Assembly (NCBI GenBank): GCA_021774995.1
Contig: JAJFIM010000267.1
Location: forward strand, 1 to 5,928
Origin: Alphaproteobacteria bacterium
Lineage (GTDB): Bacteria > Pseudomonadota > Alphaproteobacteria > SMXP01
Reading direction: 5' to 3'
Length of the DNA: 5,928 nucleotides
Below the pieces are notes generated by a model. The model was given only the letters and a program-made list of their open reading frames with translations. It had not been told where the DNA came from and did not search any database. The translations under genes were made by a program, and so were the position numbers. This document shows positions 1 through 5,434 of the stretch, piece after piece. The first letter of the stretch is position 1. The number at the start of each line of letters is the position of its first letter.

Positions 1-280
1 CTATATCGTCAACACCGCGCGCGGCGAAGTGATTGATGAAAACGCCCTCACGCGCATGTTAAACGCCGGCGAATTGGCGGGCGCGGGTTTGGATGTGTTT
101 GAACACGAACCGGCGGTGAACCCCAAATTGCTGAACAATGATTCAGTGGTTTTGCTGCCCCATATGGGCTCGGCGACCATCGAAGGGCGCATCGATATGG
201 GCGAGAAGGTGATCATCAATATCAAAACCTTCATCGACGGCCACAGACCGCCCGACCGTGTGCTGCTCTCCATGCTTTAG
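1..280 (+). CDS. D-isomer-specific 2-hydroxyacid dehydrogenase, C-terminal part (glyoxylate reductase / D-glycerate dehydrogenase type)
   Basis: The reading frame is open from the left edge and ends at TAG 278-280; the larger N-terminal part lies outside the window. Visible are the family's third signature with the catalytic Arg (NTARG, Arg codon 20-22), the DVFEHEP block with the catalytic Glu (codon 107-109), and the LPHMGSAT block with the catalytic His (codon 161-163). This is the complete Arg-Glu-His set of NAD(P)H-dependent D-2-hydroxyacid dehydrogenases. The tail with GEKVIINIKTFIDG resembles alphaproteobacterial enzymes annotated as glyoxylate reductase or D-glycerate dehydrogenase, which reduce glyoxylate or hydroxypyruvate in the cytoplasm. 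Substrate choice is set largely by the missing N-terminal half, so the exact reaction is inferred. No serine-binding ACT domain follows, so this is not a long-form SerA. It converges with the GFA-like gene. Confidence 0.9.
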   Translation, partial: YIVNTARGEVIDENALTRMLNAGELAGAGLDVFEHEPAVNPKLLNNDSVVLLPHMGSATIEGRIDMGEKVIINIKTFIDGHRPPDRVLLSML

Positions 281-315
281 AGCCGTTTTCCGTTTACACG
301 CAAACGGCTCTAAAG
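275..315. terminator. Perfect 14-bp inverted repeat between convergent genes; candidate bidirectional terminator or dispersed palindrome
   Basis: The arm CTTTAGAGCCGTTT (275-288) is repeated as its exact reverse complement at 302-315, leaving a 13-nt loop (289-301). The stop codons of both flanking genes (TAG 278-280 on plus, TAG 310-312 on minus) lie inside the arms. The position suggests a shared transcription end. Neither side has the run of T residues expected of a classical intrinsic terminator, so termination or 3'-end protection is an inference. A shorter alternative pairing also exists between CGTTT at 291-295 and AAACG at 302-306. Confidence 0.55.
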
Positions 316-753
316 GTTATCGAGAGAAGTGACGCCCATCTCCTCCAGAAATTCGGCTTCCGTCACGCGGGGGGTGTCATCGGCGAAATTATAACGGGCA
401 GGCTTTGCGTCACTATAAATATGCCGCTCAAGCGTCAAATCATCCGGGTCATCAAACGCTTCGGACGATACGACCAATATTTCATCGGGGTTTTCCGCCA
501 GCCGCCAAAACAGGCTCGTGCCGCACACCGAACAAAATCCCCGCTCGCCCCATTTGGAGCCGCGATACCAGGCAAGGCCTTGCGTGTTGGTGAAATTGGC
601 GGGGCCCGGGCAATGCACGGACATGAACGGCCCGGCGCTCCATTTTCGGCACATGCCGCAATGGCACATGGTAAAGCGCGGCTTGGGCGCGTCCACTTCA
701 AATGTGACGGCGCCGCAGAGGCACCCGCCGGTGCGCGTGGTCTTTGTCGTCAT
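310..753 (-). CDS. GFA family zinc protein (glutathione-dependent formaldehyde-activating enzyme-like, DUF636)
   Basis: This 147-residue protein has the full cysteine pattern of the GFA/CENP-V family: C11 and C13 in GGCLCGAV, C30, C32 and C35 in the CHCGMC stretch, and C74 and C77 in the FCSVCGT stretch. In this family these residues bind structural and labile zinc ions. The founding member was described as speeding formaldehyde addition to glutathione, but most homologues have no proven substrate, so the role here is unassigned. The frame is open upstream to 879. I chose ATG 751-753 because the family's N-terminus starts just after it and an AGAGGA ribosome site lies 8 nt before it; a longer start would run into the preceding gene. 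It is the last gene of the coaBC cluster, 13 nt after the E1-like gene, and its stop lies in the palindrome. Confidence 0.88.
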   Translation of the reverse strand: MTTKTTRTGGCLCGAVTFEVDAPKPRFTMCHCGMCRKWSAGPFMSVHCPGPANFTNTQGLAWYRGSKWGERGFCSVCGTSLFWRLAENPDEILVVSSEAFDDPDDLTLERHIYSDAKPARYNFADDTPRVTEAEFLEEMGVTSLDNL

Positions 754-761
754 GGGGTCAG

Positions 762-767
762 TCCTCT
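762..767 (-). promoter_or_regulatory. Ribosome binding site of the GFA-like gene (decides the start)
   Basis: On the minus strand AGAGGA lies 8 nt before ATG 751-753 and touches the TGA stop of the upstream E1-like gene (767-769). This stop/ribosome-site overlap suggests coupled translation and favours the 147-residue product over the longer open frame. Confidence 0.7.
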
Positions 768-1543
768 CATTTGGCGGCGCCGCATAAAACGCAAGCCGGA
801 TCAGGTTGTATTTTAATGTTGCGCGTCTGGGCGCCAAGCCCGTCGAAGAGCACAAGGCGTCCGGCCAAGCTATCGCCAATATTCAATAATTCTTTCAAAA
901 CTTCCAGCGCCTGCCACGCGCCCATCACGCCGCTGAGCGCGCCAAGGATTCCGGCCTCGGCGCATGATGGTATGGAGCCGGGCGCCGGCGCTTGCGGGTA
1001 GAGGCAGCGGTAACAGGGGAGGGGCGCGCCCTTCGCGTCTGTATCATAGGCCTTAAACACTGTGAGTTGCCCGTCAAATTGTCCCACGGCGGCGGAGACC
1101 AGAGGGCGGCGGGCAAAATAACACGCGTCGTTGATGAGCGCGCGCGTCTCATAGCTGTCGGAGCCATCGGCCACGAGATCGTAGGCGCTGATAATCTCCC
1201 GCGCATTGGCCGCATCGAGACGAACGGTGTGCATGTTCACGGTCACGTCCGGGTTCAAGGCGCGGAGCGTTTCGCGCGCGCTTTGCGTTTTGTCGCGGCC
1301 CACATCGTTCGTCGCGTGAATGATTTGCCGCTGAAGATTGCTGAGATCAACCTTGTCGTCATCGACCACGCCCAGCGCGCCCACGCCCGCGGCGGCAAGG
1401 TAAAGCAACACCGGCGCGCCAAGTCCGCCTGCGCCCACCACCAGCACTTTAGCCCCAAGCAATTTTTCCTGCCCCTGGCCGCCTACTTCGCGGAGCAGCA
1501 AATGGCGCGCATAGCGCTGGATCTGTTCGGGGTTGAGGCTCAA
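767..1543 (-). CDS. ThiF/MoeB/HesA-family E1-like adenylyltransferase
   Basis: This 258-residue protein covers the whole single-domain E1-like family (E. coli MoeB is close to 250). It has the N-terminal QIQRYARHLLLREVGGQGQ block, the nucleotide-binding loop VVGAGGLG (35-42), acidic residues 61-63 and the SNLQRQ arginine motif (68-73). The Asp of the GSDSYETR block (D129) matches the MoeB catalytic Asp. Zinc cysteines are C177/C180 (CYRC) and C251/C254 (CVLC), and C194 sits in the segment corresponding to MoeB/ThiF PSCAEAG-type loops. Such enzymes use ATP to adenylate the C-terminal Gly-Gly of MoaD- or ThiS-like sulfur carriers in the cytoplasm. There is no C-terminal rhodanese domain, so it is not a MoeZ-type fusion. 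MoeB, ThiF and other carrier specificities cannot be separated here. The start is TTG (1541-1543): the frame begins only 7 codons earlier at the dut stop, no ATG occurs before residue 104, and AAGGGA lies 9 nt upstream. Confidence 0.9.
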   Translation of the reverse strand: MSLNPEQIQRYARHLLLREVGGQGQEKLLGAKVLVVGAGGLGAPVLLYLAAAGVGALGVVDDDKVDLSNLQRQIIHATNDVGRDKTQSARETLRALNPDVTVNMHTVRLDAANAREIISAYDLVADGSDSYETRALINDACYFARRPLVSAAVGQFDGQLTVFKAYDTDAKGAPLPCYRCLYPQAPAPGSIPSCAEAGILGALSGVMGAWQALEVLKELLNIGDSLAGRLVLFDGLGAQTRNIKIQPDPACVLCGAAK

Positions 1544-1552
1544 CGATTGCGA

Positions 1553-1558
1553 TCCCTT
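1553..1558 (-). promoter_or_regulatory. Ribosome binding site supporting the TTG start of the E1-like gene
   Basis: AAGGGA on the minus strand lies 9 nt before TTG 1541-1543, inside the 18-nt gap after dut. It is the only plausible ribosome site for this frame, and the conserved E1-like N-terminus starts directly after the TTG. Confidence 0.6.
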
Positions 1559-1561
1559 GCG

Positions 1562-2032
1562 TCAACCGCCCGCCCCGCCGGTGGAGCCAAACCCCCCGGC
1601 GCCGCGCTTTGTTTCAGGCAAGCTTCCCGCTTCTTCCCAAAAGGCGCGCACAACGCTGGCCACGACCATTTGCGCGACCCTGTCGCCGCGGCGTACGGTA
1701 AAAGGCGCAGCCCCATGATTGACGAGGACGACTTTCACTTCGCCGCGGTAATCGGAATCGATGGTGCCTGGGGCGTTGAGCACGCTGACCCCATGTTTGA
1801 CCGCGAGGCCCGATCGGGGGCGCACCTGAACTTCAAACCCTGCGGGGATGGCCATTTTTAAGCCGGTGGGGACCAGGGCGCGCGCGCCGGGCTCAATTAC
1901 GATGTCGGCGCCCGGATCCAAAGCGGCCAGAAGATCAAGTCCTGCGGCGCCGTCCGTCTCGTAAGACGGCAAGGGAAGGTCCTTGGCGCTGGCTAACCGC
2001 ACGACCGTGATGAGCGTTTCAGTTTGAGCCAT
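1562..2032 (-). CDS. dut: Deoxyuridine 5'-triphosphate nucleotidohydrolase (dUTPase)
   Basis: This cytoplasmic homotrimeric enzyme hydrolyses dUTP to dUMP and pyrophosphate, keeping uracil out of DNA and supplying the thymidylate precursor. All five motifs of trimeric dUTPases are present in the 156 residues: motif I AGLDLLAA (30-37), motif II PRSGLAVKHG (72-81), motif III from N86 through GTIDSDYRGE (89-98) with catalytic Asp 92, motif IV RGDRVAQMVV (115-124), and the mobile C-terminal motif V GGFGSTG (146-152), which closes over the active site. The length is normal for bacteria; the last residues extend motif V with GGAGG. ATG 2030-2032 follows AGAGGA (2040-2045) by 7 nt. The start overlaps the coaBC stop by 14 nt, so translation is probably coupled. 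The downstream E1-like gene begins in the same frame after a single TGA. Confidence 0.97.
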   Translation of the reverse strand: MAQTETLITVVRLASAKDLPLPSYETDGAAGLDLLAALDPGADIVIEPGARALVPTGLKMAIPAGFEVQVRPRSGLAVKHGVSVLNAPGTIDSDYRGEVKVVLVNHGAAPFTVRRGDRVAQMVVASVVRAFWEEAGSLPETKRGAGGFGSTGGAGG

Positions 2033-3335
2033 GGGACAGTCCTCTTTTGCTCTTCAAAGGCAAGGGCGTGATTTTACGCGCGTTGTTAAAATAATCCGCG
2101 ACGCGGCTGGCCAGCGCGGCGCCAGTTTCAGCTTTGGTCATATGGGGCCATCGTTCTTGGCGATCGTGCGTGATCAGCATGATTTCATTGTTGTCGCCGC
2201 CCATGACGCCGCTTGCCGGCGAAACGTCATTGGCGATGATCCAGTCGCAGGATTTTGTTTTTAACTTTTGCCGCGCATGGGTTTCCATTTTTTCCGTCTC
2301 AGCGGCAAAGCCGATCACCAGCGATGGGCGGTTTTTCTTGCGCGTGCTGAGCGATTTGAGGATATCGATATTTTCCGTCAGGGCGAGCTTCGGCGCGCTG
2401 TTTGAGGTTTTTTTGATTTTCTCGCTTTGCGGCGCCGCGATGCGCCAGTCAGCCACGGCGGCGGCGCAGATGGCGGCGTCAACCGGCAAGGCGGCTTCGC
2501 AGGCCTTGGCCATGTCGGCGGCGGTTTCCACCCGCACCGTTTTGATCCCCGGCGGGTCTTTGAGCGTCACGGGACCCGTGATGAGACAGACATCGGCGCC
2601 CAAGGCCGCCAGGCTTTCTGCAATGGCAAAACCCTGTTTGCCGCTTGAGCGGTTGGCGAGATAACGCACGGGATCAATTGGTTCGTGGGTTGGGCCGGCT
2701 GTCACCAGCACGCGCCGTCCCGCGAGCAGCCCAGCGCTTTGGTTTTTCAGAGCTTTGGTTTTTGGATGCAGGTGGGTCAAGCCGGATTCTTGGCGTTCGA
2801 AACAGCGCTCGATGGCGGCTACGATGTCGAGGGGTTCGGCCATGCGTCCCGGTCCATATTCGCCGCAGGCCATGTCGCCTTCATCCGGTCCGACAAAGGC
2901 GATTCCGTCTTGGACGAGCTGCGCAACATTGCGCCGCGTGGCGGTGTGGGTCCACATGCGCACATTCATGGCGGGCGCCACCAATACCGGCGTATCGGTT
3001 GCCAGCAGCACTGTGCTGGCCAGATCTCCGGCCAGTCCCGCAGCCATTTTAGCCATCAGATCGGCGGTCGCGGGCGCCGCGACGATGAGATCGGCGGCGC
3101 GCGAGAGCGCGATGTGGCCCATTTCAGATTCATCCAGGAGGTTGAAAAGATCTTCATGCACTTTTTCGCCGGTGAGAGCGCTTAAACTGAGCGGGGTGAT
3201 GAACTGCGCCCCTGCTTTGGTTAACAGTCCGCGCACACGGGCGCCGCGCTCGTTGAGCCGCCGGGTTAGGTCGAGAGCTTTATAGGCCGCGATTCCGCCG
3301 CCAACGATCAGAAGGATATGCTTATTTTTCAACAC
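2019..3335 (-). CDS. coaBC: Bifunctional phosphopantothenoylcysteine decarboxylase / phosphopantothenate-cysteine ligase
   Basis: This is a two-domain coenzyme A biosynthesis enzyme of 438 residues (E. coli about 406). The N-terminal flavin-dependent CoaC domain (about 1-180) shows the VGGGIAAYK loop (11-19), active-site His74 in GHIALSRAAD, Asn124 in the PAMNVRMW motif (121-128) and Cys157 in MACGEYGPGRM; these match E. coli His75, Asn125 and Cys158. The C-terminal CoaB domain (from about 206) has VTAGPTHEPIDPVRYL, NRSSGKQG (228-235), AAAVADWR (291-298) and the lysine-rich EKIKK (305-309). CoaB joins cysteine to 4'-phosphopantothenate using CTP; CoaC decarboxylates the product to 4'-phosphopantetheine. 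The start is GTG 3333-3335, with AGGA 8 nt before it. A TAA blocks the frame a few codons upstream and no in-frame ATG is available; TTG at 3330-3332 is the alternative. Extra length sits in the linker (about 183-204) and a basic tail overlapping dut. It is the first gene of its cluster. Confidence 0.97.
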   Translation of the reverse strand: MLKNKHILLIVGGGIAAYKALDLTRRLNERGARVRGLLTKAGAQFITPLSLSALTGEKVHEDLFNLLDESEMGHIALSRAADLIVAAPATADLMAKMAAGLAGDLASTVLLATDTPVLVAPAMNVRMWTHTATRRNVAQLVQDGIAFVGPDEGDMACGEYGPGRMAEPLDIVAAIERCFERQESGLTHLHPKTKALKNQSAGLLAGRRVLVTAGPTHEPIDPVRYLANRSSGKQGFAIAESLAALGADVCLITGPVTLKDPPGIKTVRVETAADMAKACEAALPVDAAICAAAVADWRIAAPQSEKIKKTSNSAPKLALTENIDILKSLSTRKKNRPSLVIGFAAETEKMETHARQKLKTKSCDWIIANDVSPASGVMGGDNNEIMLITHDRQERWPHMTKAETGAALASRVADYFNNARKITPLPLKSKRGLSHGSN

Positions 3336-3355
3336 CGGGTCATTCCTGCGGTCAA

Positions 3356-3361
3356 ATTATA
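3356..3361 (-). promoter_or_regulatory. Candidate -10 box for the coaBC cluster
   Basis: On the minus strand a perfect TATAAT lies about 20 nt upstream of the coaBC GTG start, which would leave a leader of roughly 15-20 nt. No convincing -35 hexamer (TTGACA-like) is found 15-19 nt further upstream, so promoter identity rests on the -10 match and on the need for a promoter here: the preceding gene on this strand, ubiB, is separated by an opposing gene. Confidence 0.42.
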
Positions 3362-3476
3362 GTAAACGCCATGGGGAAAATGGGTCCGTTTGAGCGCCAT
3401 ATCGCCCTATACTACCCTAAAGAGCCAGTAAAAAAGATCACTATTTTGGCCGTAATTTGTGTGTGTGCGTAAAGGT

Positions 3477-3481
3477 GGGAG
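3477..3481 (+). promoter_or_regulatory. Ribosome binding site of the small membrane protein gene (decides the start)
   Basis: GGGAG, inside AAAGGTGGGAG (3471-3481), lies 10 nt before ATG 3492-3494. This favours the ATG over the in-frame GTG at 3459, which would put the ribosome site inside the coding region and has none of its own. Confidence 0.55.
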
Positions 3482-3491
3482 TATCGAGCTC

Positions 3492-3779
3492 ATGTATGGC
3501 AGATCATTTAATGCGTATGAATGGAGCCGGATGAGGGGCAATAAAGCGCTCTATTATGTTGATCACGGGGTGCGTCCGGGATTGATTGCGGGGGTTGCGT
3601 ATGCTGCGCTGATTGCGCTGCTGGGCGGGCCGTATTCGCCTTACATAAACGCGCCGGTTTTTGCGCTTCTGACGACGCCTATTTATCTTTGGCTGAGTTA
3701 CCGGGCCTGGGAGGCCAATGAAGAGGCGTTCGCGGCCTATGTGGTGGAGGAAGGCAGGCGCCTTATGCAGCGCCTTTAA
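3492..3779 (+). CDS. Small membrane protein of unknown function (two predicted transmembrane helices)
   Basis: I do not recognise this 95-residue protein. The N-terminal 28 residues are polar and aromatic (Tyr, Trp, Arg, with a YYVDHG stretch). They are followed by a hydrophobic segment at about 29-46 (PGLIAGVAYAALIALLGG), a short loop with PYSPYIN, a second hydrophobic segment at about 53-70, and a charged probable helix (71-95) rich in Glu and Arg. This predicts an inner-membrane hairpin with both ends on the same side. There is no signal peptidase site or known catalytic motif. ATG 3492 is chosen over GTG 3459 because of the ribosome site at 3477-3481. Codon use resembles its neighbours, and the amphipathic-hydrophobic order is protein-like, so it is probably real. 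It is convergent with ubiB (4-nt overlap at TTAA) and divergent from coaBC. Nothing in the sequence ties it to ubiquinone or coenzyme A. Confidence 0.68.
   Translation: MYGRSFNAYEWSRMRGNKALYYVDHGVRPGLIAGVAYAALIALLGGPYSPYINAPVFALLTTPIYLWLSYRAWEANEEAFAAYVVEEGRRLMQRL
3756..3775. terminator. Weak hairpin at the end of the small membrane gene, near the ubiB end
   Basis: AGGCGC (3756-3761) pairs with GCGCCT (3770-3775) around an 8-nt loop. On the plus strand it is followed by only three T residues and then a run of A. It lies within the last codons of the plus gene and just past the ubiB stop on the minus strand. The stem is short, so a terminator role for either gene is tentative. Confidence 0.25.
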
Positions 3780-5377
3780 AAAACGGCGGTGAGGGCAATT
3801 ATGGCGAGGGCTATCGCGCCAATCCACACAGCAATATTGACGCCGCGCCGCTGACGCTGCGTTTCCCGCGCGATGGCGCGCGCGGCTTGCGGGTGAAGGC
3901 GCAAGCCTTCGCGGGTCATCACCGAGGAAATCGTTGCGGCTGCGTTGAGGGCGTCGGGCAGATGGGCCAGAGAGCGTCCAAGAGCGCGCGCGCTTTCAGC
4001 CGCTTGTCTGACCTGCGCGTGCGGCCCGAATTGATCCGCCATCCACTGTTCGACAATAGGGCGCGATACTTCCCAAATATTGAGATCGGGATCGAGATCG
4101 CGGGCCACCCCTTCCACCACCATCATGGTCTTTTGCAGAAGCGCCAATTGCGGCTGAAGGCGCATGTCGAAGGTCTCGGTGACCTGGAAAAGCTGAGCCA
4201 GCAAGCGGGCCATGGAAATGGCGCCGGCGTGGCGGCCAAAGATGGGTTCGCCTACCGCCCGCAGGCTTTGGGCGAAAACATGGACCGAGTGATGGGCTGG
4301 AACATATCCGGCGGCGAAGTGAACTTCGGCCAGGCGCTCGTAATCGCGGGTTAAAAAACCAAACAGGATTTCGGCCAAATAGCGCCGCGACTCAAGATCC
4401 AGCCGCCCCATGATCCCGAAATCGACGACGGTCAGACAGCCTTGGCGGTCAATAAAGATATTCCCCTGATGCATGTCTGCGTGGAAAAAACCGTCTTCCA
4501 AAGCGTGGGTTAAGAACGCTTCGATGACATGCCGGGCGATGCGCGCGGGGTCGAAGCCTTGAGCTTTGAGGGTCGCGCCGTCTGTAATGGGCGCGCCGTC
4601 AATCCATTCGCTGGTGAGGACGCGCTGACTGGTGCGGGTCCAATCAACGCGCGGCACGCGAAAATTTTCCCGTCCGAGATTGTTTTCCGCCAATTCCGAG
4701 GCCGCCGCCGCCTCAAGTCGCAAATCCATTTCCATCTGACTGCTCGCGGTCAGGGTTTCAATCAGCTTCACCGGTTCAAGGCGCTTTAAGGCCGGGCGCA
4801 GGCGCTCCGCCAGACGCGCGGCAAAGGCCAGCGCCGCCATGTCTTTGGCAAATTCCTCCTCGATGCCGGGCCTGAGTACTTTCACGGCGACGATTTGTGC
4901 GCCGCCCATTTCATCGTCCAGAGGCAGGGTTTCCGCCTTATGCACCTGGGCAATGGAGGCGGCCGCCATGGGTTCGCTCAAACTGGCGTAGAGTTCATCC
5001 CATGGGCGCTCCAGTTCGGCCGAGATGATGACTTTGGTTCGGGCTGTGGGAAAGGGGGGCATGCGGTCTTGAAGGCTTTTCATGTCTTTCGCGAGTTCAG
5101 CGCCCAGAATGTCCGGCCTGGTGGCGAGAAACTGGCCCAGTTTGATGAAGGCGGGACCAAGGGTCTGCAAGGCCAGACCCAGCCGCTCTCCGGGCCGGGC
5201 GGCTCCGCCCGTGCCCGCGCCCGCGCCTTGCCCTGGCCAGGCGCGCGCCAGGCGTCCGGCCAAACGCACGGCAAGGGGCAAATGGCGCGCCAATTCGCGG
5301 GGCGCCAGAGCGTCATATTGCGCCAGCGTGCGGGCCGCTTGCGCCAGCCGGGCGATGTTTCGAATGCGGTTAAACAT
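3776..5377 (-). CDS. ubiB: Ubiquinone biosynthesis protein UbiB (ADCK/ABC1 atypical kinase-fold ATPase)
   Basis: UbiB is a membrane-associated ATPase of the ABC1/ADCK/UbiB family needed for ubiquinone synthesis, probably by helping lipid intermediates reach the biosynthetic enzymes. This 533-residue protein is of usual length. It has the family-specific KxGQ motif in FIKLGQFLATRPD (K79-Q82), the alanine-rich nucleotide loop AAASIAQVHKA (138-148) that replaces the kinase glycine loop, the ATP-site lysine in VAVKVLRPG (K166), the family ExD motif (E216-D218), the catalytic loop FFHADMHQGN (297-306) and the metal-binding DFG (319-321). The C-terminus (about 512-533) is one hydrophobic helix, the likely membrane anchor. 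A Gly/Ala/Pro-rich stretch at 47-63 precedes the KxGQ helix. ATG 5375-5377 opens a family-like N-terminus, although no strong ribosome site precedes it. It lies 57 nt after ubiE, probably cotranscribed. Its stop overlaps that of the convergent small membrane gene. Confidence 0.96.
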   Translation of the reverse strand: MFNRIRNIARLAQAARTLAQYDALAPRELARHLPLAVRLAGRLARAWPGQGAGAGTGGAARPGERLGLALQTLGPAFIKLGQFLATRPDILGAELAKDMKSLQDRMPPFPTARTKVIISAELERPWDELYASLSEPMAAASIAQVHKAETLPLDDEMGGAQIVAVKVLRPGIEEEFAKDMAALAFAARLAERLRPALKRLEPVKLIETLTASSQMEMDLRLEAAAASELAENNLGRENFRVPRVDWTRTSQRVLTSEWIDGAPITDGATLKAQGFDPARIARHVIEAFLTHALEDGFFHADMHQGNIFIDRQGCLTVVDFGIMGRLDLESRRYLAEILFGFLTRDYERLAEVHFAAGYVPAHHSVHVFAQSLRAVGEPIFGRHAGAISMARLLAQLFQVTETFDMRLQPQLALLQKTMMVVEGVARDLDPDLNIWEVSRPIVEQWMADQFGPHAQVRQAAESARALGRSLAHLPDALNAAATISSVMTREGLRLHPQAARAIARETQRQRRGVNIAVWIGAIALAIIALTAVF

Positions 5378-5434
5378 CAGACGTCAAGTCCGAAGGGAGG
5401 CGTGCGGGAGGAGAGTCATAGCATGCGTGACCTA

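Larger units (their letters stand above)
3336..3491. promoter_or_regulatory. Divergent intergenic region between coaBC and the small membrane protein gene
   Basis: This 156-bp stretch is more AT-rich than its surroundings and is the only divergent spacer in the window, so it should hold promoters for both sides. Facing coaBC there is TATAAT (3356-3361). For the plus-strand gene, TATACT at 3408-3413 and TATTTT at 3442-3447 are possible -10 boxes, but neither has a good -35 partner. A short TG repeat (about 3459-3466) precedes the ribosome site. I see no clear operator or riboswitch structure. Confidence 0.4.

Noticed and set aside
754..879. Upstream extension of the GFA-like protein (42 extra residues)
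   Set aside because: The extension overlaps the end of the E1-like gene, has no family similarity, and ATG 751-753 has a well-placed AGAGGA.
992..1861. Long plus-strand open frame of 289 codons across the E1-like gene and dut
   Set aside because: It lies opposite two genes with complete, well-conserved family motifs. Its translation is a composition-driven His/Arg/Ala-rich shadow with no recognisable domain, and long antisense frames are expected in GC-rich coding DNA.
3459..3491. GTG start adding 11 residues to the small membrane protein
   Set aside because: It falls in the TG repeat without its own ribosome site, and the best ribosome site (3477-3481) would lie inside the coding region; ATG 3492 fits better.
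5415..5431. Possible operator-like inverted repeat in the ubiE-ubiB gap (GTCA ... TGAC around GCATGC)
   Set aside because: Only four outer base pairs match and the GCATGC core is off-centre from them, which is within chance for a 57-bp spacer.
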